Shown here in pieces: positions 45,173 through 56,469 of a DNA stretch of 64,000 nucleotides. This DNA comes from Rheinheimera baltica DSM 14885 (GTDB taxonomy: Bacteria > Pseudomonadota > Gammaproteobacteria > Enterobacterales > Alteromonadaceae). A program made the translations under genes and the position numbers. A model generated the notes under the pieces. The model made no database searches. It was not told the DNA's origin and saw only the letters and a list, made by a program, of their open reading frames with translations. The stretch covers positions 169,573 through 233,572 of the forward strand of contig NZ_AUDG01000001.1 in the NCBI RefSeq assembly GCF_000425345.1. The letters run 5' to 3'. Each line of letters starts with the position of its first letter. Within the stretch, counting starts at the first letter, position 1.

Positions 45173-46497
45173 AATATAGCTTACCTAGTACGTCAAAATT
45201 GCTTGATAAAGCCTTTACCTTTGGGGTGGCTACAGCCTCTTTTCAAATAGAAGGCGCCTCAGAAAGCAGACTACCCTGTATTTGGGATACCTTTTGCGCC
45301 ACCGCAGGCAAAGTACGTGATGGTTCCAACGGCGATGTTGCTTGCAACCACTACAACTTATGGCAACAGGATGTTGAGTTGATAAGCTCTTTGGGCGTTG
45401 ATGCCTACAGGCTATCAATATCCTGGCCACGCGTTATGCACAAAGACGGCAGCCTGAACCCGCAAGGTGTTAACTTTTATATTGGTTTGCTAGATGCGCT
45501 AAACGCGAAGGGCATAAAACCCTTTGTCACGCTGTATCACTGGGATTTGCCGCAGCACCTTGAAGACAATGGCGGCTGGTTAAATCGTGAAACAGCCTAC
45601 CTTTTTCGCGATTACGCTGACAAAATTACTCAGGCGCTGGGCGACAGAGTATACTCTTACGCCACCTTTAATGAACCGTTTTGTAGCTCTTATCTCGGCT
45701 ATGAAGTTGGCATACACGCACCGGGGTTGGCGAAAAAATCCTATGGCCGTCAGGCTGCGCACCATATTTTACTGGCTCACGGTTTAGCCATGCCAGTACT
45801 ACAAAAAAACAGCCCGCATAGCTTAAACGGTATCGTGCTTAATTTCACACCTGCTTACCCGCTCACCGATAGCGAGGCAGATAACACTGCCGCCAAACTG
45901 GCCGACGAGTACTTTAACCAGTGGTATATCAAACCGCTGTTCGATGGCGCTTATCCAGACAGCTTTGCCCTGTTATCTGACGAAGACAAACCGGTTATTC
46001 ATGATGGTGACTTCGACATTATGCAGGCGCCACTGGATTTTCTTGGCGTTAACTTTTATACCCGTACCGTGTATCAGGCCGCCGCAGGCAAGCCGTTTGC
46101 GGAAGTTGATATGCTGGATGCTCCTAAAACCGACATGGGCTGGGAAATATATCCGCAAGCCTTTACCGATCTACTTGTGTCACTGCATGAAAAATACGCC
46201 CTACCGCCGGTGTATATTACTGAAAATGGTGCGGCCATGCCCGATAAGTTGTTAAACGGCGTGGTAAATGATCAGGATCGCATCGGTTACTACCAGATGC
46301 ATTTAACCGCGGTACATAATGCCATTGAGCAGGGTGTCAATATCGACGGTTATTTCGCCTGGAGTTTAATGGACAATTTTGAGTGGGCCGAGGGTTACCT
46401 CAAGCGCTTCGGTATTGTTTATGTTGATTATGCTACGCAGCAAAGAACGATAAAAAACAGCGGTATCGCCTTTAAAACACTGATTGGCTCACGCTAG
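45169..46497 (+). CDS. GH1 beta-glucosidase, cytoplasmic
   Basis: 442 residues, normal for BglA/BglB-type enzymes, no signal peptide. Acid/base E169 in ATFNEPFCS, nucleophile E352 in YITENGAA; N-terminal FTFGVATASFQIEGA and late WSLMDNFEWAEGYLKRFG (sugar-binding) are typical. It cleaves beta-linked disaccharides such as laminaribiose or cellobiose to glucose. The next gene is a GPH-type symporter, 42 bases away, which likely brings in the disaccharide. Confidence 0.95.
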   Translation: MKYSLPSTSKLLDKAFTFGVATASFQIEGASESRLPCIWDTFCATAGKVRDGSNGDVACNHYNLWQQDVELISSLGVDAYRLSISWPRVMHKDGSLNPQGVNFYIGLLDALNAKGIKPFVTLYHWDLPQHLEDNGGWLNRETAYLFRDYADKITQALGDRVYSYATFNEPFCSSYLGYEVGIHAPGLAKKSYGRQAAHHILLAHGLAMPVLQKNSPHSLNGIVLNFTPAYPLTDSEADNTAAKLADEYFNQWYIKPLFDGAYPDSFALLSDEDKPVIHDGDFDIMQAPLDFLGVNFYTRTVYQAAAGKPFAEVDMLDAPKTDMGWEIYPQAFTDLLVSLHEKYALPPVYITENGAAMPDKLLNGVVNDQDRIGYYQMHLTAVHNAIEQGVNIDGYFAWSLMDNFEWAEGYLKRFGIVYVDYATQQRTIKNSGIAFKTLIGSR

Positions 46498-46539
46498 TCA
46501 CAACCAAAACATAAAGAAAAGAACAGGGTTGAGGTAAGT

Positions 46540-47868
46540 ATGGTTAGCATCAAAGAGAAAATGGCCTACGGGCTGGGTGATACCGCGAGTAATATCGTGT
46601 TTCAAACCGTGATGTTGTTTTTAACCTTTTTTTACACCGATATTTTTGGCATTTCACCGGCTTTTGTTGGCACGATGTTTTTAGTGGTCAGAATAATTGA
46701 TGCTATTACGGATCCTCTTATGGGGGCGTTTGCTGATCGTACACAAAGTAAGCACGGCAAGTTTAGGCCCTACTTACTTTGGTTTGCACTGCCCTTTGGC
46801 GTGATCAGTGTGCTGGCGTTTACCACACCGGATTTTTCTGAAACCGGTAAAATGATCTACGCCTTTGTGACTTACACCCTGTTAATGATGGTTTATACCG
46901 CAATCAATATACCCTATTGCGCTTTGGGCGCCTCGTTAACAGACGACCCGAAAGAGCGTGTGTCTGTACAAACATACCGCTTTATTTTTGCTTTTATCGG
47001 CGGCGTACTGGTTTCAGCCTGCACTTTGCCACTGGTCGAATATTTTGGTCAGGGTGAAAAAGCCAAAGGCTATCAACTGACTATTCTGGCAATGAGCATT
47101 TTAGGTGTGATGATGTTTTTAGTGTGCTTTTACGGCACTAAAGAGCGTGTGATACCACCTAAAGAGCAAACGGGTACCTATCTGCAGAACTTTAAAACTT
47201 TATGGCAAAATGATCAGTGGCGCGTATTAGCATTGGCCACACTCTGCTTAATGAGCGGTTTTGTATTGCGTACCACACTGGCTATTTACTACATCAAATA
47301 TTACTTAAATATGCCCGACAGCATTTCACTGATTATTACGCTGGGCATGTTTGGCAGCATTATTGGCTGTATTGTTGCCAACCAATTGGCTAAGAAATTT
47401 TGTAAAGTTAAACTGTACATAACCATTCAACTACTTGCAGCAACGCTGTGTGCCGCCAGCTTCTTTGTGCCGGCTGAACAAGCGATCCTTGCAATAGCAT
47501 TGTATGTACTGTGGAATATGGTGTTTAATACTGGCACCCCTTTATTGTGGGCTAAGATGGCAGACACCGTGGACTACGGTCAGTGGAAAACGGGGATCAG
47601 AACCACTGGCATGGTGTACTCATCAATCGTGTTTTTTATTAAACTGGGTATTGCGGTAGGCGGTGCTACAGCAGGTTGGTTGCTCGCGGGTTATGGCTAT
47701 CAGGCTGATGTCGCGCAAACCGATGCAACCAAAGCCGGTTTATTGTTATCATTTAGCCTATTCCCTGCTATTGGCTCTGTGCTAGTGGCCGTTATAATGC
47801 GCTGGTACATGTTAAACAATGATAAAATTACAACGATTACTCAAGAATTAAAACATGCGCCGGAGTAA
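46540..47868 (+). CDS. GPH-family glycoside:cation symporter
   Basis: 442 residues with 12 membrane spans. Landmarks: YGLGDTASNIVFQTV, the loop DPLMGAFADRTQSKHGKFRP and WAKMADTVDYGQWKTGIRT. The family (MelB, XylP, LacS type) moves oligosaccharides with Na+ or H+. Together with GH1 it should handle short beta-glucosides. AGGTAAGT lies before the ATG. Confidence 0.93.
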   Translation: MVSIKEKMAYGLGDTASNIVFQTVMLFLTFFYTDIFGISPAFVGTMFLVVRIIDAITDPLMGAFADRTQSKHGKFRPYLLWFALPFGVISVLAFTTPDFSETGKMIYAFVTYTLLMMVYTAINIPYCALGASLTDDPKERVSVQTYRFIFAFIGGVLVSACTLPLVEYFGQGEKAKGYQLTILAMSILGVMMFLVCFYGTKERVIPPKEQTGTYLQNFKTLWQNDQWRVLALATLCLMSGFVLRTTLAIYYIKYYLNMPDSISLIITLGMFGSIIGCIVANQLAKKFCKVKLYITIQLLAATLCAASFFVPAEQAILAIALYVLWNMVFNTGTPLLWAKMADTVDYGQWKTGIRTTGMVYSSIVFFIKLGIAVGGATAGWLLAGYGYQADVAQTDATKAGLLLSFSLFPAIGSVLVAVIMRWYMLNNDKITTITQELKHAPE

Positions 47869-47917
47869 CCCTGGCGCTTCAAATACGTTTTATAGGTAAA
47901 ATAAGCGACTGCAGACT

Positions 47918-48919
47918 ATGGCGACAATTTATGATGTATCTCAACTGGCTGGGGTGTCTTTAGCCACCGTATCCAGAGTGATGAACAAAAACACCAATGT
48001 CAGCGATAAGACACGACAGAGGGTGCTCGACGCCATGGAAAAGCTGGGCTACCGGCCCAATACTTTTGCGCAGTCGCTGGCGTCCAATTGTTCTAACAGC
48101 GTAGGGGTGCTGGTATCTCAATTGGATGGCCCTTACTACGGCCCGATGATGGCAGAAATCGAATCCTCTCTGCGCTTAGAAAACAAACACGTTATTATTG
48201 CCGTAGGCCATAGCGACGCTGCTCAGGAAAAAGACAGCGTCGAGTTTTTACTTGACCGTGGTTGTGATGCGCTGATTTTAGACGTTGAAGCGGTTTCTGA
48301 TGAGTACTTGATCAACCTGAGCAAAGGGCCAACACCAATTGTGCTTATCAACCGCTACATAGAGCAAATAAGCGAGCGCTGTATTTATTTAGAGAATGAA
48401 GTAGGCGGTTATATGGCTACTAAGCATTTAATTATGCAAGGTCATCGGCATATCGCCTATATATCCGGACCAGCAAAAAAACATGATGCTATCGAACGTT
48501 TAGTGGGGCATAAGCGTGCGCTGAGTGAAGCCAATATAGAATTTACTTCCGCACTGTGTTTCGAAGGCGACTATAGCGAAGAAAGTGGTGCCACAGGTAT
48601 GACCTATTTACTACAACAACGCAGCAAAAAACCGTTTACTGCTGTAGTGTGTGCAAATGACCAAATGGTTTCCGGTGCAATATCAGTTTGTTTAGAAAGC
48701 GGTATGCGTATACCGCATGATTTATCTTTTGTTGGTTACGATAACATCCCTTTTGCCCGTTACATATCCCCTAAGCTTACTACCGTGAACAACCCCATAC
48801 ACGAAATGGGTAAAATGGCTGCGCTGTGGTTATTGAAAAACCTGTATAACAAAAACATCGACGTGAACAACGTATTTATGCCTGAGTTAGTAATACGCGA
48901 ATCGTCCATCCCGGTTTAA
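47918..48919 (+). CDS. LacI-family regulator of the beta-glucan locus
   Basis: 333 residues. Helix-turn-helix ATIYDVSQLAGVSLATVSRV and hinge NTFAQSLASN, then a periplasmic-binding-like sugar domain (VGVLVSQLDGPYYG; CANDQMVSGA; LSFVGYDNIPFARY; NPIHEMG). LacI proteins bind palindromes with a central CG, which fits the five TGNAAGCGNTTACA-like sites in this locus. A beta-glucan breakdown product is the expected inducer. It is cotranscribed behind GH1 and the symporter. Confidence 0.93.
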   Translation: MATIYDVSQLAGVSLATVSRVMNKNTNVSDKTRQRVLDAMEKLGYRPNTFAQSLASNCSNSVGVLVSQLDGPYYGPMMAEIESSLRLENKHVIIAVGHSDAAQEKDSVEFLLDRGCDALILDVEAVSDEYLINLSKGPTPIVLINRYIEQISERCIYLENEVGGYMATKHLIMQGHRHIAYISGPAKKHDAIERLVGHKRALSEANIEFTSALCFEGDYSEESGATGMTYLLQQRSKKPFTAVVCANDQMVSGAISVCLESGMRIPHDLSFVGYDNIPFARYISPKLTTVNNPIHEMGKMAALWLLKNLYNKNIDVNNVFMPELVIRESSIPV

Positions 48920-49294
48920 CCTGCCCAAACACTGCGTTAGCAAACAAAAAGTAATTTCATTGATCTAAAACGAAGTAATACTTATATCCAGAGCGTTCAG
49001 TATTGTACTGAGCGCACTCTTATCAATATCTGCTGCCATGACTAACTTTGGTTTAAAAATTTGTCCGCCGCCTCTTAACTGCCTTACTTGCCAACGAGCC
49101 GCTATACAGCCTAATAAAGCCAATAATTTTGAACGATCAACAATGACGTCTTACCACTCTAAAGTAGTAAGCTAATAAGCGACAAAAAATTTACCAATTG
49201 TTTGATATATGCTATACATGAAAGCGCTTACATGACACCAGACGGCCAATAGTAGCACGTCAATAAAAAACACTATTCACCCCAGGGGGACAAG
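48920..49294 (+). promoter_or_regulatory. 375-base intergenic region with promoter and operator D for the MFS-GH3 operon
   Basis: Extended -10 TGCTATACA (49210-49218) is followed at once by operator TGAAAGCGCTTACA (49219-49232), the same layout as at the receptor and GH16 promoters. The ribosome site AGGGGGACAAG precedes ATG 49295. Bases 48920-49180 show no gene, RNA or repeat that I can support. Confidence 0.75.
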
Positions 49295-50578
49295 ATGGCA
49301 GCAACACCAATTCAAGCAACGGCTGGCCTTAGCGCCAGTGGCGGGCAAGCCAATTATCGCTTTGCACTTACCGCACTTACCTCATTGTTTTTTATGTGGG
49401 GGTTTATTACCTGTCTGAATGACATTTTAATACCTTATTTAAAAATGTTATTCGATTTAAGCTACACCCAGGCCATGCTAATTCAGTTCTGCTTTTTTGG
49501 CGCCTACTTTATTGTTTCTGTCCCCGCTGGCATATTGGTGAGCAAAATAGGCTATAAAGCTGGCATTGTGACCGGCTTATTGATTGCAGGTGCAGGCTGT
49601 TTGTTGTTTGTGCCAGCGGCCTCTGCTCATGTGTACGCCATGTTTTTACTGGCGTTGTTTGTGTTAGCTTCTGGCATCACTATTTTACAGGTCGCCGCCA
49701 ACCCTTACGTTAGCGTACTAGGCAAAGCTGAAACCGCCTCTAGCCGCCTTACTATGACCCAGGCTTTTAACTCACTGGGAACCACCGTGGCACCCTTTTT
49801 TGGTGCCTGGCTGATTTTTGGTGGTATGGATGCACCCGAGCCGGGTGTCGTCACGGAGTCGACCGTTCAGTTACCTTATTTAATTTTGGCCGCCGCACTT
49901 GTTGTATTGGCCATAGCTTTCGCCTTATTAAAACTGCCTGCTATGGGCAAAAAAGACCCCACCGAAGCTTTACCTCTGGGTGGTGAAGCCTGGAAACAGC
50001 GGCATCTCATGCTGGGCGCACTAGGCATTTTTGTCTATGTTGGCGCAGAAGTCGGTATTGGCAGCTTTTTAGTCAGTTATTTATCAATGGCAGAAATTGG
50101 CGGTATGTCAAAAGCAGCCGCCTCACATTATATTGCCTGGTACTTTGGTGGTGCAATGGTTGGCCGCTTTATTGGTGCGGTGGTTATGCAAAAAGTCAAC
50201 GCAGGCAAAGTACTGGCCTTTAATGCAGTTTGTGCTGTTTTGCTGCTGGCATTAACCATTTTATCATCCGGTAAACTGGCAATGTGGTCGTTACTCCTGG
50301 TAGGCCTGTGTAACTCTATTATGTTCCCAACCATTTTCAGCTTAGCCATTACCGGATTAAAACAATATACCAGCCAGGGCTCGGGTATTTTATGTCTGGC
50401 AATTGTTGGTGGTGCCATCTTGCCGTTGCTGCAAGGCGTGTTTGCCGACAGCTTTGGGGTGCAGATAGCATTTATCCTGCCGTTACTGTGTTATATCTAC
50501 ATTGCCTTTTACGGGCTGAATGGCTGCAAGCCACGTGAAATAGCCGCTCAAGCTGCTGTGGCTAAGGAAGCATTATGA
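49295..50578 (+). CDS. Sugar MFS transporter, FucP/GluP family
   Basis: 427 residues with 12 spans. Family strings: [54 protein letters not shown] and [15 protein letters not shown]. Members import fucose, glucose or galactose with H+. Here the glucose set free by the GH3 enzyme is the likely cargo. It overlaps the GH3 gene by 4 bases. Confidence 0.93.
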   Translation: MAATPIQATAGLSASGGQANYRFALTALTSLFFMWGFITCLNDILIPYLKMLFDLSYTQAMLIQFCFFGAYFIVSVPAGILVSKIGYKAGIVTGLLIAGAGCLLFVPAASAHVYAMFLLALFVLASGITILQVAANPYVSVLGKAETASSRLTMTQAFNSLGTTVAPFFGAWLIFGGMDAPEPGVVTESTVQLPYLILAAALVVLAIAFALLKLPAMGKKDPTEALPLGGEAWKQRHLMLGALGIFVYVGAEVGIGSFLVSYLSMAEIGGMSKAAASHYIAWYFGGAMVGRFIGAVVMQKVNAGKVLAFNAVCAVLLLALTILSSGKLAMWSLLLVGLCNSIMFPTIFSLAITGLKQYTSQGSGILCLAIVGGAILPLLQGVFADSFGVQIAFILPLLCYIYIAFYGLNGCKPREIAAQAAVAKEAL

Positions 50579-53139
50579 TGTTACGAATAAAACCAATGTA
50601 TCTTAAACCCTTATTACTGGCACTAAGTAGTGGCTTGCTACTCGCAGCCTGCTCAAAACCGGCACCGGAGCAGGCAGCCACCGAGCAGAGCAGTGAAGAT
50701 GTTAAAGAGAACCATATCTGGCCCAAACTCACCTTGCCGGTACCACAGGATTTAGCGATGGAGCAGTCAATTACTGCATTGTTAGCAGAAATGACCTTGC
50801 AACAAAAAATCGCCCAGATGATCCAGCCAGAAATACGCGATATCAGTGTTGAAGATATGCGTAAGTATGGTTTTGGCTCCTATCTGAATGGCGGCGGTGC
50901 GTTTCCGAATGATGATAAATACGCCACACCTGCCGACTGGATTGCCCTGGCCGATGCACTATATCAGGCATCTATTGATGATAGCCTTGATGGCAGTCGC
51001 ATTCCCACCATGTGGGGGACCGATGCAGTACATGGCCATAACAATGTGATTGGCGCCACCATATTTCCGCACAACATCGGTTTAGGTGCAGCGAATAACC
51101 CGGCGTTAATTGAACAAATAGCCAAAGTTACTGCCCGTGAAGTTATGGTTACCGGCATTGATTGGGTGTTTGCACCAACTGTGGCGGTTGTGCGTGATGA
51201 TCGCTGGGGCCGCACCTATGAGGGGTACTCGGAACAACCTAAAATAGTCCACGATTACGCTGCCGCTATTGTTACCGGCTTACAAGGTGCAGCAGGTGAA
51301 AATTTTCTAGGTGACGAGCAGGTTATTAGCACCGTAAAGCACTTTGTCGGTGACGGTGGAACTACGGGAGGCGTTGATCAAGGCAACACCGAGGTAACAG
51401 AGCAGCAGTTGTTTGATATTCACGCCCAAGGCTATGTGGGCGGTTTGCAAGCGGGGGCTCAGTCTGTGATGGCGTCATTCAACAGCTGGAACGGCAGTAA
51501 AGTACATGGCAATAAACACCTGCTAACTGATGTGCTGAAAGACCGCATGGGTTTTGATGGTTTTATTGTTGGTGACTGGAACGGCCATGGGCAAATACCT
51601 GGCTGTACTAACGACAACTGCCCTCAAGCGGCAAATGCCGGCTTGGATATTTACATGGTACCCACTCAAGCCTGGAAGCCGCTGTACTACAACCTGATTG
51701 CACAGGTAGAAGCCGGTGACATTAGCATGGCCAGAATTGACGACGCCGTACGACGCATCTTGCGGGTTAAAAAGCGCGCAGGTTTATTTGATAAAGCCAG
51801 CCCGGCTAAGCGCCCCTTGGCAGGTAAAACGGAATTAATTGGCTCGGCAGAACACCGAGCGGTTGCACGCGACGCCGTGCGACAATCGTTAGTGTTGCTG
51901 AAAAACACCAACCAGCTATTGCCGTTAAACCCAGGGCAGCGCTTATTAGTTACCGGCCCGGGTGCAGACAATATTGGCCAGCAAGCAGGTGGCTGGACAA
52001 TAAGCTGGCAGGGTACCGGCAACAATAATGCTGACTTTCCGGGCGGTAGTTCTATTTATGCCGGTATAAAGCGCCAGGTAGAGGCGGCTGGCGGCTCAGT
52101 AGAGTTATCCAGCGATGGCAGCTACCAACAAAAACCCGATGCCGCTATAGTGGTATTTGGCGAAGAACCCTATGCAGAGGGTAATGGCGACATTGATAAC
52201 CTGGAATACCAGCGCGGTAACAAAACCGATCTGGCGCTGCTAAAACAGCTAAAAGCCGATGGCATTCCAGTGGTGTCGCTGTTTATCAGCGGCCGTCCAA
52301 TGTGGGTAAATCCTGAACTCAATGCTTCGGATGCCTTTGTCGCTATTTGGCTGCCAGGTAGTGAAGGTGAGGGCGTCGCAGATGTCATTCTGACTAACGC
52401 TGACGGTTCCCCTCAATATGATTTCCATGGCAAGTTATCGTTTTCCTGGCCTGCCAGCCCACAGCAGACTGTGGTAAACGTTGGCGATGCCAATTATCAG
52501 CCGTTGTTGCCCTATGGTTTTGGTTTACGTTATGGCGAAAGCAATGTGCTAAACGCTGATTTACCAGAGCAAATAGAGCAAACAACCCAGCTGTCAGACT
52601 TAGTTATTTTTGAACGCGCCCCGCGCTCACCATGGCAGCTACAACTGCAAAGTGGTACTGAAAATGCCGCCGTTGTCAGTAGTATTCAGCAGCTGGGAGC
52701 TATTAGTAGCCGCACCTTTGATAAAGACGTACAGGAAGACGCACGCCGCTTTGAACTGGACGGCAGCAGCAATGCCGCTTTAGCTTTTATTAGTACGTTT
52801 CCGCGGGACTTAAGAGCCTATACTGAAACTGATAGTCAGCTTACGCTGCTGGTTAAACGCCTGGGTGACATACCCGCCAACGTGACCCTGAGCATGGCTT
52901 GTGGAAATAACTGTGGCGGCAAGGTTAATATTAGTAAAGCGCTAACCAGTATGCCAGAAGATGCATGGCAGCCATTAGCAGTGAGTTTAAGTTGCTTGCA
53001 GCAGCAAGGCATGAACCTAAGGCAGGTTTCTAAAGTGCTGGCTATTGAAACGAGTGGTGCGTTAACCCTTAGCCTGGCTGACGCCCGAATTAGCCCGGTA
53101 ACCAACAACACTGAGCTTAGCGCCGTCGCTTGCCAGTAA
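50575..53139 (+). CDS. GH3 exo-beta-glucanase/glucosidase, ExoP-like lipoprotein
   Basis: 854 residues with lipobox LLLAACS (Cys26), so it is anchored in the cell envelope. Catalytic TIM barrel with [22 protein letters not shown] and nucleophile D334 in [13 protein letters not shown]; second alpha/beta domain near 440-640 ([29 protein letters not shown]). The C-terminus (about 680-850; [19 protein letters not shown] onward) fits the galactose-binding-like ExoP C-terminal domain known from Pseudoalteromonas ExoP. It releases glucose from beta-1,3/1,4-glucan ends. Operon with the sugar transporter. Confidence 0.93.
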   Translation: MMLRIKPMYLKPLLLALSSGLLLAACSKPAPEQAATEQSSEDVKENHIWPKLTLPVPQDLAMEQSITALLAEMTLQQKIAQMIQPEIRDISVEDMRKYGFGSYLNGGGAFPNDDKYATPADWIALADALYQASIDDSLDGSRIPTMWGTDAVHGHNNVIGATIFPHNIGLGAANNPALIEQIAKVTAREVMVTGIDWVFAPTVAVVRDDRWGRTYEGYSEQPKIVHDYAAAIVTGLQGAAGENFLGDEQVISTVKHFVGDGGTTGGVDQGNTEVTEQQLFDIHAQGYVGGLQAGAQSVMASFNSWNGSKVHGNKHLLTDVLKDRMGFDGFIVGDWNGHGQIPGCTNDNCPQAANAGLDIYMVPTQAWKPLYYNLIAQVEAGDISMARIDDAVRRILRVKKRAGLFDKASPAKRPLAGKTELIGSAEHRAVARDAVRQSLVLLKNTNQLLPLNPGQRLLVTGPGADNIGQQAGGWTISWQGTGNNNADFPGGSSIYAGIKRQVEAAGGSVELSSDGSYQQKPDAAIVVFGEEPYAEGNGDIDNLEYQRGNKTDLALLKQLKADGIPVVSLFISGRPMWVNPELNASDAFVAIWLPGSEGEGVADVILTNADGSPQYDFHGKLSFSWPASPQQTVVNVGDANYQPLLPYGFGLRYGESNVLNADLPEQIEQTTQLSDLVIFERAPRSPWQLQLQSGTENAAVVSSIQQLGAISSRTFDKDVQEDARRFELDGSSNAALAFISTFPRDLRAYTETDSQLTLLVKRLGDIPANVTLSMACGNNCGGKVNISKALTSMPEDAWQPLAVSLSCLQQQGMNLRQVSKVLAIETSGALTLSLADARISPVTNNTELSAVACQ

Positions 53140-53160
53140 TTTGCAATATCACTTTATGTT

Positions 53161-53188
53161 AAAAAGGGCGCCAGCAGGCGCCCTTTTT
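53161..53188 (+). terminator. Strong intrinsic terminator of the MFS-GH3 operon
   Basis: AAAAAGGGCGCC and GGCGCCCTTTTT pair around loop AGCA: a perfect GC-rich stem with A and T flanks, bidirectional in principle. Confidence 0.92.
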
Positions 53189-53389
53189 GTATGCTTAGAA
53201 GAGCAAGCGCAGACCAAGAGACTGGTGCGCTTACATTACAGCTGCAGGGATGCCGAGTAAGCTGAAACGGAAAAAGGATATGTTACTCAAAGCTGGCGCA
53301 GTAAGCATCTGCAGGCCTCACCCAGCCTATCGCGTATGGCATAACTTTGCAGCTATTGTATTGCTTTAACCTTTACGCCTATTCCGGGC

Positions 53390-53417
53390 AAAAAAATACC
53401 CGGCTAGCCGGGTACTT
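53390..53417 (-). terminator. Terminator of the GH16-receptor operon (minus strand)
   Basis: The 18-base perfect palindrome TACCCGGCTAGCCGGGTA (53397-53414) is followed on the minus strand by a run of seven T. It lies 27 bases after the receptor stop. Confidence 0.85.
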
Positions 53418-53443
53418 TCGTTATCAAACAGTCTTGACTATGG

Positions 53444-56443
53444 TCAATTGCCCATGGCGTATCTGACCCCAATGGCATACCGTGGGCCGTATTGAGCAGC
53501 ACTTAAGAACTGTCTTTCGAACCGGCCAAAGTTACGCTCGGTTTCGTTGGTCAGGTTAATGCCTTCGAAGAATACGGTCAGGTTGTCATTAATGCTGTAG
53601 TTAACGCTTAAATCCCACTGTAGGAATTCTTCAGCATAATTAGGCGGCGAATCGGTGGTGTCTGGCTGGCCCGTTCCGGCCAGATATTCATCACGCCATG
53701 CCGCTGTTAACTTGATCGACCAACCATCTTTCTCGTAGAACAGCTGCCAGTTAGCCGAGTTACTTAGGCCGGGCAGAACAGCCTGATTCATCAGCACGAA
53801 GTTATCGTACTCTACATCACCGTCCACCAGTGTGGCGTTTATACCGGTACCGAATCCGCTGTCGCCAAACAGGTGTTGCACCGCAAGCTCCACGCCATTT
53901 ACCTTCCTGACACCGACGTTTTCAGGTGAGTTAATTGTCCAGGCAATCAACGGGTCCGTATTAGGGTCTGGTAACACACGGTTGTTTTCACCTAACCCCA
54001 CACCGTTGGCAACAATTTCATTGTAAATAGCGCCGTCGGTGGCCTGCTCGCCACGTGCCTCGATAGCGGCCACCGCAGCGTTCCAACGCTGGCCCTGATA
54101 AACGTCATGCAAGCCTTCGAAGGTAGTGGTGACTTGTGAGTTATCGATCCAATCATCAACATCTTTCCAGAACAGGCCTATGGCGGCGTAGCTCGCCTCG
54201 GCATAGTAATACTCTAATGAGATATCCAGATTGGTTGACGCAAACGGCTTCAGATTAGGGTTGCCGCGACTACCACTTCTGGCGCCTATCTTAGGTGAAG
54301 GCGTCAGGCTAAGGTTGCCAAGCATTTGCCCCAAGCCGGGCCGGGTAATGGTTTTGCCTGCCGAGAAGCGCCCCACCCAGTCATCGGTAATATCCACTTT
54401 CAGGTCCAACATCGGCAGCAGTAGATCATAGTTGCCGGTGAAATCAACCTCAACAAACTCGCCGCCACTGGCAAACTGCGTTAGCCACTCTGACCCGCCG
54501 GCCCAATAGACATATTCTGGCACGCGGCTCTTAGCCGGGCTGACAATGTCGGTTTCCTCATATCGCAGACCAAGGTTTACGTCGACATAGTAGCCTTTTA
54601 CTTCAAATTCCCACGCCGTTGATACATAAAGGCTGACCGTTTCTTCTTCGATACGATTTACCGGAAAGCTGTCGAAGGTGCCAATCTCGTAGGCGTCAGA
54701 GCCCAGCACATCTTCAGTAAGCGCGGCCAGTTGCCGGGTGATGGCTTCATCGATATTAAAGGTATAGGCATAGCCTGGCGATACACCCGCTGAGCCGAAG
54801 GAAAATTCATCCAGGAAGTTACTCAAGTCAACACGGGTAAACATGCTATCCGGGAATATCTCAGCAAAGGTGCCGTTATTAAAACCTGGCGCATTTGCGT
54901 TGTTGGAGCCGCCAGAGCCGCTCAGCGATTGCTCGGTGTAAGCCGCACCGAATGAAACACCCACCAGGCCATATCCGAGTTCGGGCAGCCACTCACCGCC
55001 AAATTGATACTGCGTCACTTCCGACTCACCCGGTGTGCGGGTGAATATACTGAAGTTCGAGCCTATTTCATTCGGGCTAAGTTCATTGCTGCCATTTTGC
55101 CATTTAATGTTGTAGCCAGGAACATCACCGTCGCGGAAAAGATATTCCTTGGATGACAGTGCAGCCGACCCTAAAATAACCCGAGCCTGTGCCCCCAAGC
55201 CCTTATCCATGCCATTGTCTGTGGTGGTTTTGGACGTGTGTGCATCAAAGTTGAAGCTTAATGCATCAGAAAATGCCCACGCCACATTAAAGCCAGTAGC
55301 TTTTGAGTCGACTTCGCTCGTTTCCCTGAACCCCGTAAAAGAGCCATCATCGCCGGATGAGTTGTAATAAATCGCCGTGCCATTTTCATCCAACTCATAG
55401 GCATTAGCGTTGCCGCCGAAAGAACCGTTCCATACCCCCCAGGACAGCGAGTTATTGCCAGTTACCGCGTTGGAAATGGTGTGATCCAAAGTCAATATCA
55501 CATTATCCGTTGCTGCAAACTGAAAGGTCACCTGACCATTGGTTCGCTCACGCTGAATATCATCGCGGGCGAAACTGATTTCCTGAGGAAAGAATGCTGC
55601 CGTAACAGGTTGTAAATCGCCGTTAGCATCGGGAGCCCAGAAGCGGGGAATGACCGCGCCGTTGGCATCTACTGGTCGGCCATCCACAATATCCGACTCA
55701 TCCACCGACAAGGAAGGGTTTAACTGCCAGGAGCGGACATTAGCCGACTGCCGCTGGAAATCTCTGCGGTGAAAGGAGAAGTTTGCGGTAACACCAAAAC
55801 GCTCATCCATAAAGGTATTGCTGTAAATACCCGCAAATTCAGGTGTCACATCGTCGCCGGCTTTATTCGAGGAGTCATGCAGGCCTTTCGCCATAAAAGA
55901 GTAACGCTCTCCTGGGTTTTGCAGCGGTTTTGCGGTAACAATATTGACCGTTGCGCCAAGGCCGCCTGTTGGCACATCGGCCCGGGCAGTTTTGTAGACC
56001 TCTAACGCACTGACGCCCTCGGAAGATAAGTTTTCGAAGTTAAATGACCGTGAAAATCCCGTTCCGGCCATCTGACGGCCATTGAGCGTAATCAGGTTAA
56101 ATTCAGGACCAAAGCCCCTTACGGTAATCTGACTGCCTTCACCGTTTGCCCGGCTTACCGATACCCCGGTAATACGCTGCAACGACTCAGCCAGGTTGGT
56201 GTCGGGAAACTTACCCATTTCTTCTGCTGAAATGGCATCCACCACGCCCGAGGCTTCGCGTTTCACGTCCATTGAACGCGCTAAACTACCGCGAATACCT
56301 TTAACCTGAATAATCTCAACCTTTGCTTCCTGTGCCTGTTCATCTGTTGTTTCCTGAGCTTGCAACGGCATTAACAGGCCAGTGGTCAGTACGACTGATA
56401 CCGCAATGGCAACCGGGCTTTTATTAAATAATGTTGGTTTCAT
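53444..56443 (-). CDS. TonB-dependent receptor (TonB-Xanth-Caul class), second copy, likely glucan oligosaccharide uptake
   Basis: 999 residues with a signal peptide ending LQAQ. Plug: IIQVKGIRGSLARSMDVKR, AEEMGKFPDTNLAESLQRI, VRGFGPEFNLITLNGRQM; TonB-box-like EIIQVKG near residue 43. The barrel ends VRYAMGN, lacking the usual last aromatic residue, which is slightly unusual. It follows the GH16 gene by 26 bases, with GAGAG before the ATG. The coupling makes it the probable importer of GH16 products. Confidence 0.92.
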   Translation of the reverse strand: MKPTLFNKSPVAIAVSVVLTTGLLMPLQAQETTDEQAQEAKVEIIQVKGIRGSLARSMDVKREASGVVDAISAEEMGKFPDTNLAESLQRITGVSVSRANGEGSQITVRGFGPEFNLITLNGRQMAGTGFSRSFNFENLSSEGVSALEVYKTARADVPTGGLGATVNIVTAKPLQNPGERYSFMAKGLHDSSNKAGDDVTPEFAGIYSNTFMDERFGVTANFSFHRRDFQRQSANVRSWQLNPSLSVDESDIVDGRPVDANGAVIPRFWAPDANGDLQPVTAAFFPQEISFARDDIQRERTNGQVTFQFAATDNVILTLDHTISNAVTGNNSLSWGVWNGSFGGNANAYELDENGTAIYYNSSGDDGSFTGFRETSEVDSKATGFNVAWAFSDALSFNFDAHTSKTTTDNGMDKGLGAQARVILGSAALSSKEYLFRDGDVPGYNIKWQNGSNELSPNEIGSNFSIFTRTPGESEVTQYQFGGEWLPELGYGLVGVSFGAAYTEQSLSGSGGSNNANAPGFNNGTFAEIFPDSMFTRVDLSNFLDEFSFGSAGVSPGYAYTFNIDEAITRQLAALTEDVLGSDAYEIGTFDSFPVNRIEEETVSLYVSTAWEFEVKGYYVDVNLGLRYEETDIVSPAKSRVPEYVYWAGGSEWLTQFASGGEFVEVDFTGNYDLLLPMLDLKVDITDDWVGRFSAGKTITRPGLGQMLGNLSLTPSPKIGARSGSRGNPNLKPFASTNLDISLEYYYAEASYAAIGLFWKDVDDWIDNSQVTTTFEGLHDVYQGQRWNAAVAAIEARGEQATDGAIYNEIVANGVGLGENNRVLPDPNTDPLIAWTINSPENVGVRKVNGVELAVQHLFGDSGFGTGINATLVDGDVEYDNFVLMNQAVLPGLSNSANWQLFYEKDGWSIKLTAAWRDEYLAGTGQPDTTDSPPNYAEEFLQWDLSVNYSINDNLTVFFEGINLTNETERNFGRFERQFLSAAQYGPRYAIGVRYAMGN

Positions 56444-56469
56444 AATGGTTTTACTCTCGTCGCACTGAA

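Noticed and set aside
53223..53235. Possible sixth LacI-type operator (TGGTGCGCTTACA)
   Set aside because: It lacks the AA of one half-site and is not near a promoter of the locus.
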